Positions 21,776 to 29,935 of a stretch of DNA of 64,000 nucleotides are shown here, one piece after another (position 1 is the first letter of the stretch; each line of letters starts with the position of its first letter). The DNA lies in contig NZ_JAOVZT010000002.1 in the NCBI RefSeq assembly GCF_025716945.1, positions 426,419-490,418 on the forward strand, written 5' to 3'. The translations under genes were made by a program, and so were the position numbers. The stretch comes from Geodermatophilus sp. YIM 151500. Lineage in GTDB: Bacteria; Actinomycetota; Actinomycetes; Mycobacteriales; Geodermatophilaceae. The notes beneath the pieces are model-generated. The model was not told the DNA's origin, searched no databases, and worked only from the letters and a program-made list of their open reading frames with translations.

Positions 21776-23313
21776 CAGTTCAGCCGTCCCGTCGCGCGGC
21801 CGCCGTACCAGTCGACGTCGTCGGCGGCGGTGCGGACGGTGACCGCCCGGACGTGCGTGAAGTCGTGGAACGACTCCCACCCGCCCTCGCGGCCGGTGCC
21901 GCTCTCCTTGAGCCCGCCCCACGGCGACGACGGGTCGAGGCGGTGGTGGTCGTTCACCCACACCATGCCCATCTCCAGCTGCTGCGCGACGCGGTGCGCC
22001 CGCGCCACGTCGCGGGTCCAGATGGCCGAGCCCAGCGCGAACGGCGAGTCGTTGGCCAGCCGGACCGCCTCGTCCTCGTCGTCGAACGGGATGACCACGA
22101 CCACCGGGCCGAAGATTTCCTGCTGCGCGATCTGCATGTCGTTGCGGACGTCGGCCAGCACGGTCGGCTCGATGAAGAAGCCATCCGGGAAGCCGGGGAC
22201 GTCGGCGGCCCGGCCGCCGGTGACCAGCCGGGCGCCCTCGGCCAGGCCGCTCTCGACGTGGCCGAGGATCCGCGTGCGGGCCCGCTCGGAGATGACCGGG
22301 CCGAGCTGCGTCTCGGGCAGCGACGGGTCGCCGATGCGGATCTGCTGCGCCTGGGCGGCGAGCCCGTCGACCACCTGGTCGTAGATGCCGCGCTGGACCA
22401 GCAGGCGGCTCCCGGCGATGCAGGTCTGCCCGGCGCCGATGAAACCGGCGAACGCCGCGCCGCGGGCGGCGGTGTCGACCGGGGTGTCGTCGAAGACGAG
22501 CACCGGCGACTTGCCGCCGAGCTCCAGGGTGGCCTTGGCGAACCGGTGCGCGGCGGCGATCGAGATGGCCCGGCCGACCTCCGTGCCGCCGGTGAACACC
22601 ACCTTCTTGACCAGCGGGTGCTCGGTCAGAGCGGCGCCGGCGGTGGCGCCGTAGCCGTTGACGACGTTGAGCACGCCCGGCGGGATGCCCGCGTCGGCGG
22701 CGATGTCGGCGAGCAGCATCGCGGTGAGCGGCGTCTGCTCGGAGGGCTTGAGGACGACGCTGTTGCCGGTGGCCAGCGCCGGCGCCAGGCTCTTCGACGC
22801 GATCATCATCGGGTGGTTGAACGGCGCCAGGATGCCCACCACACCCAGCGGGAAGCGGCTGGTGTAGGCGTGGTAGTCCCCGCGCAGCGGGACCACGGCG
22901 TCGCGGTCGGCCAGCAGCAGCGAGGCGTTGTACCGGTACCACTCCGACAGCCGGGTGATCTGCGCCTTGGTCTCGGTGATCGGCCGGCCGTTGTTCATCG
23001 TCTCCAGCTTGTAGAGGTCCTCCATGCGGGCCTCGATGCCGTCGGCGAAGCGGTGCATCAACCGGGCGCGGTCGTGGATGGCCATGCGGCTCCACACGCC
23101 GGAGCGGAACGTGTCGTGCGCCGAGCGCACCGCCGCATCGACGTCCTCGGCGTCGGCGGCGGCGACCGAGGCGATGACCACGCCGGTCGCCGGGTTGACC
23201 ACGTCGATGGGCTCGGCGCGCCCGGGCAGCAGCTCGCCGCCGATCCGCAGGCCGGTGGGCAGCGAGGCGACCGGCAGCTCCACCACCGACGGTGGAGGGG
23301 TCGAGAGCGTCAT
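21775..23313 (-). CDS. NAD(P)-dependent aldehyde dehydrogenase
   Basis: A 512-aa ALDH-superfamily enzyme oxidising an aldehyde to an acid. Motifs are APFNHPMMIASKSLAPALATGNSVVLKPSEQTP (cofactor), FTGGTEVGRAI, the general base in ATLELGGKSP, the nucleophile Cys in GFIGAGQTCIAGSRLL, and FGPVVVVIPF. The ATG follows CAGGAGC. It is the first gene of a three-gene unit with enoyl-CoA hydratase and GntR regulator, behind a promoter that overlaps a palindrome. The substrate is unknown; the neighbouring acyl-CoA ligase could activate its product. Confidence 0.93.
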   Translation of the reverse strand: MTLSTPPPSVVELPVASLPTGLRIGGELLPGRAEPIDVVNPATGVVIASVAAADAEDVDAAVRSAHDTFRSGVWSRMAIHDRARLMHRFADGIEARMEDLYKLETMNNGRPITETKAQITRLSEWYRYNASLLLADRDAVVPLRGDYHAYTSRFPLGVVGILAPFNHPMMIASKSLAPALATGNSVVLKPSEQTPLTAMLLADIAADAGIPPGVLNVVNGYGATAGAALTEHPLVKKVVFTGGTEVGRAISIAAAHRFAKATLELGGKSPVLVFDDTPVDTAARGAAFAGFIGAGQTCIAGSRLLVQRGIYDQVVDGLAAQAQQIRIGDPSLPETQLGPVISERARTRILGHVESGLAEGARLVTGGRAADVPGFPDGFFIEPTVLADVRNDMQIAQQEIFGPVVVVIPFDDEDEAVRLANDSPFALGSAIWTRDVARAHRVAQQLEMGMVWVNDHHRLDPSSPWGGLKESGTGREGGWESFHDFTHVRAVTVRTAADDVDWYGGRATGRLN

Positions 23314-23350
23314 GGGTGCTCCTGAGGGCGAGGGGAGTCATGGCGGGACC

Positions 23351-23376
23351 GTATGCAGGAACGACCTTCTGCATAC
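23351..23376. promoter_or_regulatory. Palindromic operator candidate for the adjacent GntR regulator
   Basis: Perfect 8-base arms GTATGCAG (23351-23358) and CTGCATAC (23369-23376) flank a 10-base centre. The site lies directly downstream of the -10 box at 23378-23383 on the minus strand, covering the expected transcription start of the aldehyde dehydrogenase unit. That position is typical for repression. Confidence 0.6.
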
Positions 23377-23377
23377 G

Positions 23378-23383
23378 ACCCTA
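23378..23383 (-). promoter_or_regulatory. -10 box of the aldehyde dehydrogenase unit
   Basis: The minus strand reads TAGGGT, the same box as used by several other genes in this window. The start of transcription would fall inside the palindrome, about 60 bases before the ATG. Confidence 0.55.
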
Positions 23384-23507
23384 GGTGGTGCCGCCCCGCG
23401 GGGCAAGCCCACCACCGTGCCGTCCCCCGCACGCGGCGGCGGACGGCGCGGGGCGGCGACCTGCCCGGCCGGGGCGCTCCGGCACCACGCGCTCCGGCGC
23501 CACGCGG

Positions 23508-24863
23508 TCAGCGGGGGGCGGCACCGCGCCCGGGCACGAAGCGGCCGGTCCGCTCGCCGAGCGGGCGGCCCTCCTCGGCCACGAGCCTTCCGCGCAGGTA
23601 CGTCCGGACGACCCGTCCGCGCACCGTCCGGCCGGCGTACGGGGTCCAGCCGGCCTTCGAGAGCACGTCCTCGGAGCGGAGGGTGCGCTGCGCACCGGGG
23701 TCGACGAGGACGAGGTCCGCGTCGGCGCCGACGCCGATCCGGCCCTTGCGCGGCCACAGGCCGTAGATCTGCGCCGGCCGCTCGCAGTAGACCCGGACGA
23801 CGTCCTCGTGGGAGAGGTGCCCGCGGGCGACGGCGTCGAGCAGCAGCGCCATCGTGCTGTCGAGCCCGGGCAGCCCGAAGTGCACGTTCCAGATGTCACC
23901 CGCCCGCTTCTGCTCCAGGGTCGAGGGCGCGTGGTCGCTGGACATGTGGGTGAGGACGCCGCTGCGCAGCAGCCGCCACATCTCCGCCTCGTCGTCGTCG
24001 GTGCGGGCGCGGGCCGGCGGCGTGAACTTGCGCAGCGCACCCTCCTCGAGCACCTCCTCCTCGCGCAGCAGGAAGTACTGTGGGCAGCCCTCGGCCTGCA
24101 GCCCGGCGCCCCGCGCGCGCTCCTGCGCGAGGTAGCCGGCCACCTCGGGGTGGCTGACGTGCGCGACCGTCGCCCGCGCGCCGGTGCGGCGCACGAGCAG
24201 GCCGGCGACGGCGGCGGCCACCAGCTCCGCGTCGCGGTTGCGCCAGTCGGGGAGGATGCCGCCGTCGACGCGGCCGGACGCCCGCAGCAGCGCCTCGGCG
24301 GCCTCGGTGAGCGACTCGTCCTCGCAGTGCAGCAGGCTCACCGCCCCGACCCGCGCGGAGGCGGTGAGGTGCTCGTGCAGCCGCGCCGCGTCGTGGCCGG
24401 GCACCCCGTGCGTGGTGCAGGTGAAGACCTTGAAGAAGGTGATGCCGGCGGCCCACAGCGCCTCGACCTCGGCGGCGGCTCCGGGCCAGGCGTGGGCGGC
24501 CAGGCCGAAGTCCACCTCGGCCCGGTCGTGCAGGTAGGCGGTCTTGTCCCGCAGGTCGCCGACCGTCCGGACCGGGCTGCCGTGGGTGTGCTCGACGATC
24601 GTGGTCACGCCCGCGGCGGCGGCCGCCGACGTCCCGGTCGGGAAGTCCTCCCGCTCGGGGCTGCCCGGGTCCATGAGGTGCACGTGGGTGTCCACCCCGC
24701 CGGGGAGCACCAGCAGCCCGGCGGCGTCGACGGTGGTCCGGGCCGCCGGCGTCCCGGGGCCGACGTGGACGACGACGCCGTCGCGCACCCCCACGGACAG
24801 CCGCCGCCGCCCGGTCGGGTCGACGACGGTGCCCCCGGCGATCAGCAGGTCCAGGTCGGCCAT
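23508..24863 (-). CDS. Cyclic amidohydrolase (dihydropyrimidinase/hydantoinase/allantoinase family)
   Basis: A 451-aa metal-dependent TIM-barrel hydrolase that should open a cyclic amide or ureide ring. The metal set is visible: HxH (GGVDTHVHLMDPG, near residue 60), a probable carboxylated Lys (GITFFKVFTCTTHG), His in LLHCEDES and AHVSHPE, and Asp in MSSDHAPST. It is close to dihydropyrimidinases and allantoinases; the substrate cannot be told. It is divergent from an asparaginase 89 bases away and lies upstream of the aldehyde dehydrogenase unit on the same strand. Confidence 0.9.
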   Translation of the reverse strand: MADLDLLIAGGTVVDPTGRRRLSVGVRDGVVVHVGPGTPAARTTVDAAGLLVLPGGVDTHVHLMDPGSPEREDFPTGTSAAAAAGVTTIVEHTHGSPVRTVGDLRDKTAYLHDRAEVDFGLAAHAWPGAAAEVEALWAAGITFFKVFTCTTHGVPGHDAARLHEHLTASARVGAVSLLHCEDESLTEAAEALLRASGRVDGGILPDWRNRDAELVAAAVAGLLVRRTGARATVAHVSHPEVAGYLAQERARGAGLQAEGCPQYFLLREEEVLEEGALRKFTPPARARTDDDEAEMWRLLRSGVLTHMSSDHAPSTLEQKRAGDIWNVHFGLPGLDSTMALLLDAVARGHLSHEDVVRVYCERPAQIYGLWPRKGRIGVGADADLVLVDPGAQRTLRSEDVLSKAGWTPYAGRTVRGRVVRTYLRGRLVAEEGRPLGERTGRFVPGRGAAPR

Positions 24864-24952
24864 GGGGAGGTGCTCCTCGGGGTGTCCGGGCGGTGGGCCG
24901 TACGGTGGGGCGCCGCCGGACCGGCCGGCGGCGGGACGGGAGGTCGGGCACG

Positions 24953-26005
24953 GTGGCCGCAGGCGGGGGCACGGTGGCAGGTGGCGCGGGCGCGGCGCGG
25001 GTGGCGGTCGCGTCGCTGGGCGGCACGATCACGATGACGGCGGCCTCGGCGGGGGCCGGCGTCACGCCGTCGCTGCAGGCGGCCGACCTGGTCCGTTCGG
25101 TGCCCGGGCTCGCCGAGGTCGCCGAGCTGACGGCCACCACGCTGCGCACCGAGCCCGGCGCCTGGCTCACCCCCCCGGACGTCGCGGCGGTGGCGGCGTG
25201 GGCGCGGGAGCAGCCCGTGGACGGCGTCGTCGTGGTCCAGGGCACCGACACCATCGAGGAGACCGCCTACCTCCTGGACCTGCTGTGGGACCGGCCGGAG
25301 CCGCTCGTGGTGACCGGCGCGATGCGCCCGCCGACCGCGGCCGGCCCCGACGGGCCGGCGAACGTGCTGGCCGCCGCGGTGGTGGCGGCCGACGCCGCGG
25401 CGCGGGACCGCGGCGTCCTCGTGGTCCTCGACGACGACGTGCACGCGGCCGCGCGGGTCCGCAAGACCGACACCGTCGCCGCGCACGCCTTCACCTCGGT
25501 CCCCTTCGGCCCGGTGGGCAGGGTGCACGAACGCCGCGTCACCTTCGCCGCCCCGGCGGCGCGCTGGCCGGCGCTGCCGGCGCCGCGGCCGGACGCCGAT
25601 CCGCGGGTCGCGCTGCTGGAGACGCACCTGGGCGACCGCGGCGACCTGCTCCGTTCCGTGGCCGACGCCGGGTACGACGGGATCGTGCTCGCCGGCTTCG
25701 GCGCCGGGCACCTGTCGGCGGCGGCCGCCGAGGTCGTGGGCGAGGTCGCGCCGCGCTGCCCGGTGGTCCTGGCCAGCCGCACCGGCGCCGGGCCGGTGCT
25801 CACCGGCACCTACGGGTTCGTCGGCTCGGAGCGGGACCTGCTGGCCCGCGGCGCCGTGCCCGCCGGCTGGCTGGACGGCCGCAAGGCCCGGCTGCTGCTG
25901 TGGGCGCTGCTGGCCGCCGGGGCCGGCCCGGCGGAGGTCCGGGCGGCGATCACCGCCCGCGGCGCCGCGCCCGGGGGTCCGCACGGGGAGACGGTCGCGG
26001 TCTGA
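24953..26005 (+). CDS. Asparaginase family protein
   Basis: A 350-aa enzyme of the bacterial asparaginase fold, expected to hydrolyse L-asparagine or a related amide. The catalytic elements are present: VASLGGTITMT (first Thr) near the N-terminus, VVVVQGTDTIEETAYLLDLLWDRP (Thr-Asp pair), and the Lys in VRKTDTVAAHAF. There is no signal peptide, so it is cytoplasmic. GTG 24953 was chosen because GGGAGG lies about 10 bases upstream; an in-frame ATG at 24893 would add an unconserved Arg-rich stretch. With the adjacent amidohydrolase it hints at amide/ureide catabolism. Confidence 0.88.
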   Translation: MAAGGGTVAGGAGAARVAVASLGGTITMTAASAGAGVTPSLQAADLVRSVPGLAEVAELTATTLRTEPGAWLTPPDVAAVAAWAREQPVDGVVVVQGTDTIEETAYLLDLLWDRPEPLVVTGAMRPPTAAGPDGPANVLAAAVVAADAAARDRGVLVVLDDDVHAAARVRKTDTVAAHAFTSVPFGPVGRVHERRVTFAAPAARWPALPAPRPDADPRVALLETHLGDRGDLLRSVADAGYDGIVLAGFGAGHLSAAAAEVVGEVAPRCPVVLASRTGAGPVLTGTYGFVGSERDLLARGAVPAGWLDGRKARLLLWALLAAGAGPAEVRAAITARGAAPGGPHGETVAV

Positions 26006-26040
26006 CCCCGGTCGGCCCGGAGGGTGGCTCGGACGGCGGC

Positions 26041-27189
26041 TCAGAGCCGGCCGCCGGTCTGCTCCAGGATCTGCCGCACCCGCTGCGTGGCCAGCTCGGT
26101 GTAGCGGTAGACGGCCGCTCGCGCCGCGTCGGCGTCCCCGCGCTCGACGCCCTCGGTGATGCCGCGCTGGGCCTCGATGAAGCTCTGCGAGGTCACCGGG
26201 GTGACGCCGAAGCTGCGCGTCATCACGCTCTTGATGTGCAGCTGGGCGAACGCCGTCGTCAGCGGGGCGCTGTGGGCCAGCGAGACCAGCGTCTCGTGGA
26301 AGGCGTAGTTGGCGTCCAGGTAGCCGTCGAAGTCGACGAAACGTTCGCCGACCAGCAGCGCCGCCATGGCCTCGAACCGGTGCCGCAGCTCGGCCACCTC
26401 CGCCTCGGGCACCCGGCCGACGACCATGTCGATGACGCCGAGCTCGATCGCGCAGCGGGCCGCGAACGTCTCGTCGGAGGTCCGCAGGTCGAAGGGCACG
26501 ACCACGTAGCCGCGCTCGGGGTCGCGGCGGACCAGCCCGTCGGCGGTCAGCCGGGTCAGGGCGTAGAACGCCGCCGGCTTGTCCACCCCGAGCGAGTAGG
26601 CGAGGTCGTCGAGGTGCAGCACGGCGTCCGGGGCGTACATCCGCTCCAGCACCTGCAACCGCGCCCGCTGGTAGACCTCGTCGTCGCGGGCGAACTCGAA
26701 GCGGCCGAATCCGCCGCGGAAGTAGGTCAGCGGGCTGCCCTCGTCGGCCTCGGCCGAGACCACCCGGCCGAGGAAGATCGTGTGCGTCGCGGCACCGACC
26801 TCCTCCACCACCTCGCACTCGATGCGCGCCAGGGCGTCGGACAGCACCGGCACCCCCAGCACCCCGCGGGCCACGCGGAGGCCGGCGAACTTGTCCGGGG
26901 CCGGCGAGGCGAACTGCTGGGCGAGGTGCCCCTGCCCCTGGCCCAGGACGTTGACCGCGTAGGCACCGGCCGAGGAGACCGCGGCGCAGGTCGTCGACGA
27001 CTTGTTGAGGCAGGCCAGCATCATCGGCGGGTCCAGCGACAGCGACGTCACCGAGCTCGCGGTCATGCCGAAGCGGCCCCGGTCGGTGCTCGTGGTCACC
27101 AGCGTCACGCCGCTGGCGAGGTGGCCGACCACGTGGCGGAACGTGGCCGCGTCGACCGGCGGGTCACCGGCCGTGCCGGGAGCAGTCAC
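26041..27189 (-). CDS. Flavin reductase fused to a GntR/FCD regulator
   Basis: A 382-aa protein with two complete modules. Residues 12-168 are a flavin reductase-like FMN-binding barrel (FRHVVGHLASGVTLVTT, GMTASSVTSLSLDPPMMLACLNKSSTT, FAVNVL-like AYAVNVLGQGQ, RIECEVVEEV..HTIFLGRVV). Residues 172-232 form a winged helix (ARLQVLERMYAPDAVLHLDDLAYSLGVDKPAAFYALTRLTADGLVRRD). Residues 237-375 form an FCD-like helical domain (LDANYAFHETLV, GITEGVERGDADAARAAV), whose usual EHR His is replaced (EAQRG). It is divergent from a luciferase-like monooxygenase, so it may supply reduced flavin and also regulate. The dual role is an inference. Confidence 0.85.
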   Translation of the reverse strand: MTAPGTAGDPPVDAATFRHVVGHLASGVTLVTTSTDRGRFGMTASSVTSLSLDPPMMLACLNKSSTTCAAVSSAGAYAVNVLGQGQGHLAQQFASPAPDKFAGLRVARGVLGVPVLSDALARIECEVVEEVGAATHTIFLGRVVSAEADEGSPLTYFRGGFGRFEFARDDEVYQRARLQVLERMYAPDAVLHLDDLAYSLGVDKPAAFYALTRLTADGLVRRDPERGYVVVPFDLRTSDETFAARCAIELGVIDMVVGRVPEAEVAELRHRFEAMAALLVGERFVDFDGYLDANYAFHETLVSLAHSAPLTTAFAQLHIKSVMTRSFGVTPVTSQSFIEAQRGITEGVERGDADAARAAVYRYTELATQRVRQILEQTGGRL

Positions 27190-27399
27190 GAGGAGGCCGT
27201 CCTTCCGCGAGGTGGCCCCGGCGCTGGGCCGGGTGCCGTCGGCGTCCAGTGAAGCGGCGTCCCGCCGCCGCGCGCGATGGCGGAGGCCGTCATCGCGGCC
27301 AGGTCAACTTCACGGCCGGCGACACTGCCTCGCGCGCCCGCGGGCCCTTGACTGGCCTCCGACCGATCGACGACGACGGTGGCCGACGAGGAGATCGCC

Positions 27400-28521
27400 G
27401 TGAGACTGGGCTACTTCGCCATGCCGATGCACCCGCAGGGCCGGACGTGGGCGGACACGCTGCGCGAGGACCGGGAGGCGGTGATCCTGGCCGACCGGCT
27501 GGCCTTCCACGACGCCTTCATCGGGGAGCACCTCACCGACCGCCACGAGAACATCACCAACAGCCTGCTGTTCCTGGCCACGCTGATCCCCGAGACCACG
27601 CAGATCAGGCTGGCCACCGGGACGACGAACCTGTCGCACATGCACCCGGCCCTGGTCGCGGTGAACAGCGCGATGTTCGACCACCTCTCCGGCGGCCGGT
27701 TCATCCTCGGCATCAGCCCGGGCGCGCTGCCCTCGGACGCCGAGCTGATCGGCATCCTCGGCCAGGACCGCAACGAGATCTTCGCCGAGGCCATCGACGT
27801 CATCACCCGGCTGTGGGAGCTCGACCCGCCCTACGACATCACCTCGCCCGGCGGGCGCTTCACGGTCACCACCGCGAGCACGTACGACGGCGACGTCGGC
27901 GTGGGCATCGTCGGCAAGCCGCTGCAGCAGCCGCGGCCGGAGATCGTGGGCACCGTGGTCGCCCCCTTCTCCAAGGGCGTCACCGCCATGGGGGCGCGCG
28001 ACTTCCACCCGCTCTCGGCGAACTTCCTGCTGCCGCAGTGGGTGGCCACCCACTGGCCCAACTACGTGGAGGGCCGGGAATCGGTGGGCGGCACGGCGTC
28101 GCCGGCCGACTGGCGCGTGGCGCGCACGGTCTTCGTCGCCGACGACGCATCGGTCGCCGAGGCCTACGGGCGGGCCGACGAGAACAGCCCGTACCGGTAC
28201 TACTACACGAAGATGCTCGGCAAGATGCGGGCGCTCGGCCGGCTGGGGCTGTTCAAGACCTCGCGGGAACAGCCCGACGAGGAGGTCACGCTCGACGGCG
28301 TCCTCGACGACCTGGTCATCACCGGCACGCCGGACTCGGTGGCCGAGCAGATCCTGGCGCTGCGCGAGCAGACCGGTGACTTCGGCGAGTTGGTCTACGC
28401 GGGGCTGGACTGGGTCGACCCCGAGCTGGCCCGGCGCTCGATGGAGCTGATGGCCACCAAGGTCATGCCCCAGGTCAACGACGCGCTCAAGTCTGGCGGC
28501 TCCGGGGCGGAGGACGCGTGA
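27400..28521 (+). CDS. Luciferase-like (LLM) flavin-dependent monooxygenase
   Basis: A 373-aa TIM-barrel monooxygenase using reduced FMN. It resembles limonene monooxygenase-type LLM proteins: MRLGYFAMPMHPQGRTW at the N-terminus, FIGEHLTDRHENITNSLLF, IRLATGTTNLSHMHPALVA, MFDHLSGGRFILGISPG, and VVAPFSKGVTAMGARDFHPLSANFL. GTG 27400 is chosen because GAGGAG lies 7 bases upstream; GTG 27379 would add seven residues. It starts a four-gene overlapping operon and is divergent from the flavin reductase-regulator fusion, its likely electron partner. The real substrate is unknown. Confidence 0.88.
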   Translation: MRLGYFAMPMHPQGRTWADTLREDREAVILADRLAFHDAFIGEHLTDRHENITNSLLFLATLIPETTQIRLATGTTNLSHMHPALVAVNSAMFDHLSGGRFILGISPGALPSDAELIGILGQDRNEIFAEAIDVITRLWELDPPYDITSPGGRFTVTTASTYDGDVGVGIVGKPLQQPRPEIVGTVVAPFSKGVTAMGARDFHPLSANFLLPQWVATHWPNYVEGRESVGGTASPADWRVARTVFVADDASVAEAYGRADENSPYRYYYTKMLGKMRALGRLGLFKTSREQPDEEVTLDGVLDDLVITGTPDSVAEQILALREQTGDFGELVYAGLDWVDPELARRSMELMATKVMPQVNDALKSGGSGAEDA

Positions 28522-29153
28522 GCGAGCTCGCGGGCGCGCGCACGGGCACCGCACCGCCGGCGAACGCGGCCGGGGGTCCGGACCGGCTGCCGCTGCCCCC
28601 CGACGACCAGCTCACCCCCGCGCAGCGGGACGCCGTCGCCGAGATCAGCTCCGGCCCGCGCGGCGGGGTGATCGGACCGTTCGCCCCGCTGCTGCGCAGC
28701 CCCGAGCTGATGACCCGGGTGCAGAAGGTGGGCGAGCACCTGCGCTTCGCCGGCGGCCTGGAGCGGCGGCTGTTCGAGATGGCCATCCTGTGGATCTCCC
28801 GCCGCTGGGACCAGCACTTCGAGTGGTCCTTCCACCACCCGCTGGCCCTGGAGGCCGGGCTCGAACCGGCCGTCGCCGACGCGATCGCGGCCGACCGGCG
28901 GCCGGAGGGGATGGACCCGGCCGCCGCGGCCGTCTGGGACCTGCTGGACGAGCTGCACCGGACCCGTGGCGTCTCCGACGCGACGTTCGACCGGGCGATG
29001 GCCGAGCTCGGCGACGCCGGGATCGTCGAGCTCGTCGTGACCGCCGGCTACTACACGACCCTGGCGATGGTCATGAACGTCGCCCGGACGCCGGTGCCCG
29101 GCGGGTCGACGCTGCCCGACCTCCGCGCCGCGGCCCCCGGGGGACGGGCATGA
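28518..29153 (+). CDS. Carboxymuconolactone decarboxylase-family protein
   Basis: A 211-aa helical protein of the CMD/AhpD superfamily (FAPLLRSPELMTRVQKVGEHLRFAGGLERRLFEMAILWISRRWDQHFEWSFHHPLALEAGL). It has no cysteine at all, so it cannot be an AhpD-type peroxidase. The W-Q-EW-H pattern matches gamma-carboxymuconolactone decarboxylase-like members. It overlaps the monooxygenase stop (GTGA) and the next start (ATGA), so it is translationally coupled. The reaction is unknown. Confidence 0.85.
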   Translation: MSELAGARTGTAPPANAAGGPDRLPLPPDDQLTPAQRDAVAEISSGPRGGVIGPFAPLLRSPELMTRVQKVGEHLRFAGGLERRLFEMAILWISRRWDQHFEWSFHHPLALEAGLEPAVADAIAADRRPEGMDPAAAAVWDLLDELHRTRGVSDATFDRAMAELGDAGIVELVVTAGYYTTLAMVMNVARTPVPGGSTLPDLRAAAPGGRA

Positions 29154-29935
29154 GCGGCCCGGCGCTGCCCGCCCCGGTCCTGCACCGGTCCGGTGACGGG
29201 CCGCCGGTGCTGATGCTGCACCCGCTGGGCGTCGACCACCGCTTCTGGGACGGCGTCGTCCCGGCGCTGCCCGGCTTCGAGGTGCTCACCTACGACTTCC
29301 CCGGCCACGGGGCGACGCCGGTGCCCGGGCAGCCCTACACGGTCGAGGACCTCGCCGACCAGGCCGCGGCGCTGCTGCGCGAGGCCGGTGCGGTGCCCGC
29401 CGACGTGGTCGGCGTCTCGCTCGGCGGCCTCGTCGCCCAGCGGCTGGCGGCCGGGGCACCGGACCTGGTGCGGCGGCTGGTCGTCGTCGACGCCGTGTCG
29501 GTCTACCCCGACCAGATGCGGCAGATGTGGCGCGAGCGCGCCGAGCGCGCTCCCCGCGAGGGCCTCGAGCCGTTCGTCGACCCGACGCTCGCCCTCTGGT
29601 TCACCGCCGGGCTGCTCGCCGAGGGCGGCCCGGTGGTCGAGCAGGCCCGCCGGGCCTTCCTCGCCGGGGACCCGGCCGGCTACGGCCTGGCCTGCCGCGC
29701 GCTGGAGGCCGCCGACCTCACCGGCGACGTCGGCCAGATCACCGCTCCCACGCTCGTGGTGTGCGGCGAGGACGACGCGCCGCCGTTCACCGCCGCCGCG
29801 CGCGAGCTCGCCGGGCAGCTCCCCGGTGCGCAGCTGGTCTGGCTGTCGCCGGCCCGGCACGCCGGCGTGCTGGAGCAGCCGGAGCAGTTCGCCACCGCGC
29901 TGCGCGGATTCCTGCGGTCGGGAGGTGCGGCGTGA
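29150..29935 (+). CDS. Alpha/beta hydrolase (enol-lactonase-like)
   Basis: A 261-aa single-domain alpha/beta hydrolase similar to 3-oxoadipate enol-lactonases. It has the oxyanion segment MLHPLGVDHRFWDG, the nucleophile elbow GVSLGG with Ser90, a probable acid in VVCGEDDAPPF and the catalytic His in SPARHAGVLEQP. No signal peptide is present. The start and stop overlap the neighbours by 4 bases. It likely hydrolyses an ester or lactone formed by the monooxygenase, by inference. Confidence 0.88.
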   Translation: MSGPALPAPVLHRSGDGPPVLMLHPLGVDHRFWDGVVPALPGFEVLTYDFPGHGATPVPGQPYTVEDLADQAAALLREAGAVPADVVGVSLGGLVAQRLAAGAPDLVRRLVVVDAVSVYPDQMRQMWRERAERAPREGLEPFVDPTLALWFTAGLLAEGGPVVEQARRAFLAGDPAGYGLACRALEAADLTGDVGQITAPTLVVCGEDDAPPFTAAARELAGQLPGAQLVWLSPARHAGVLEQPEQFATALRGFLRSGGAA

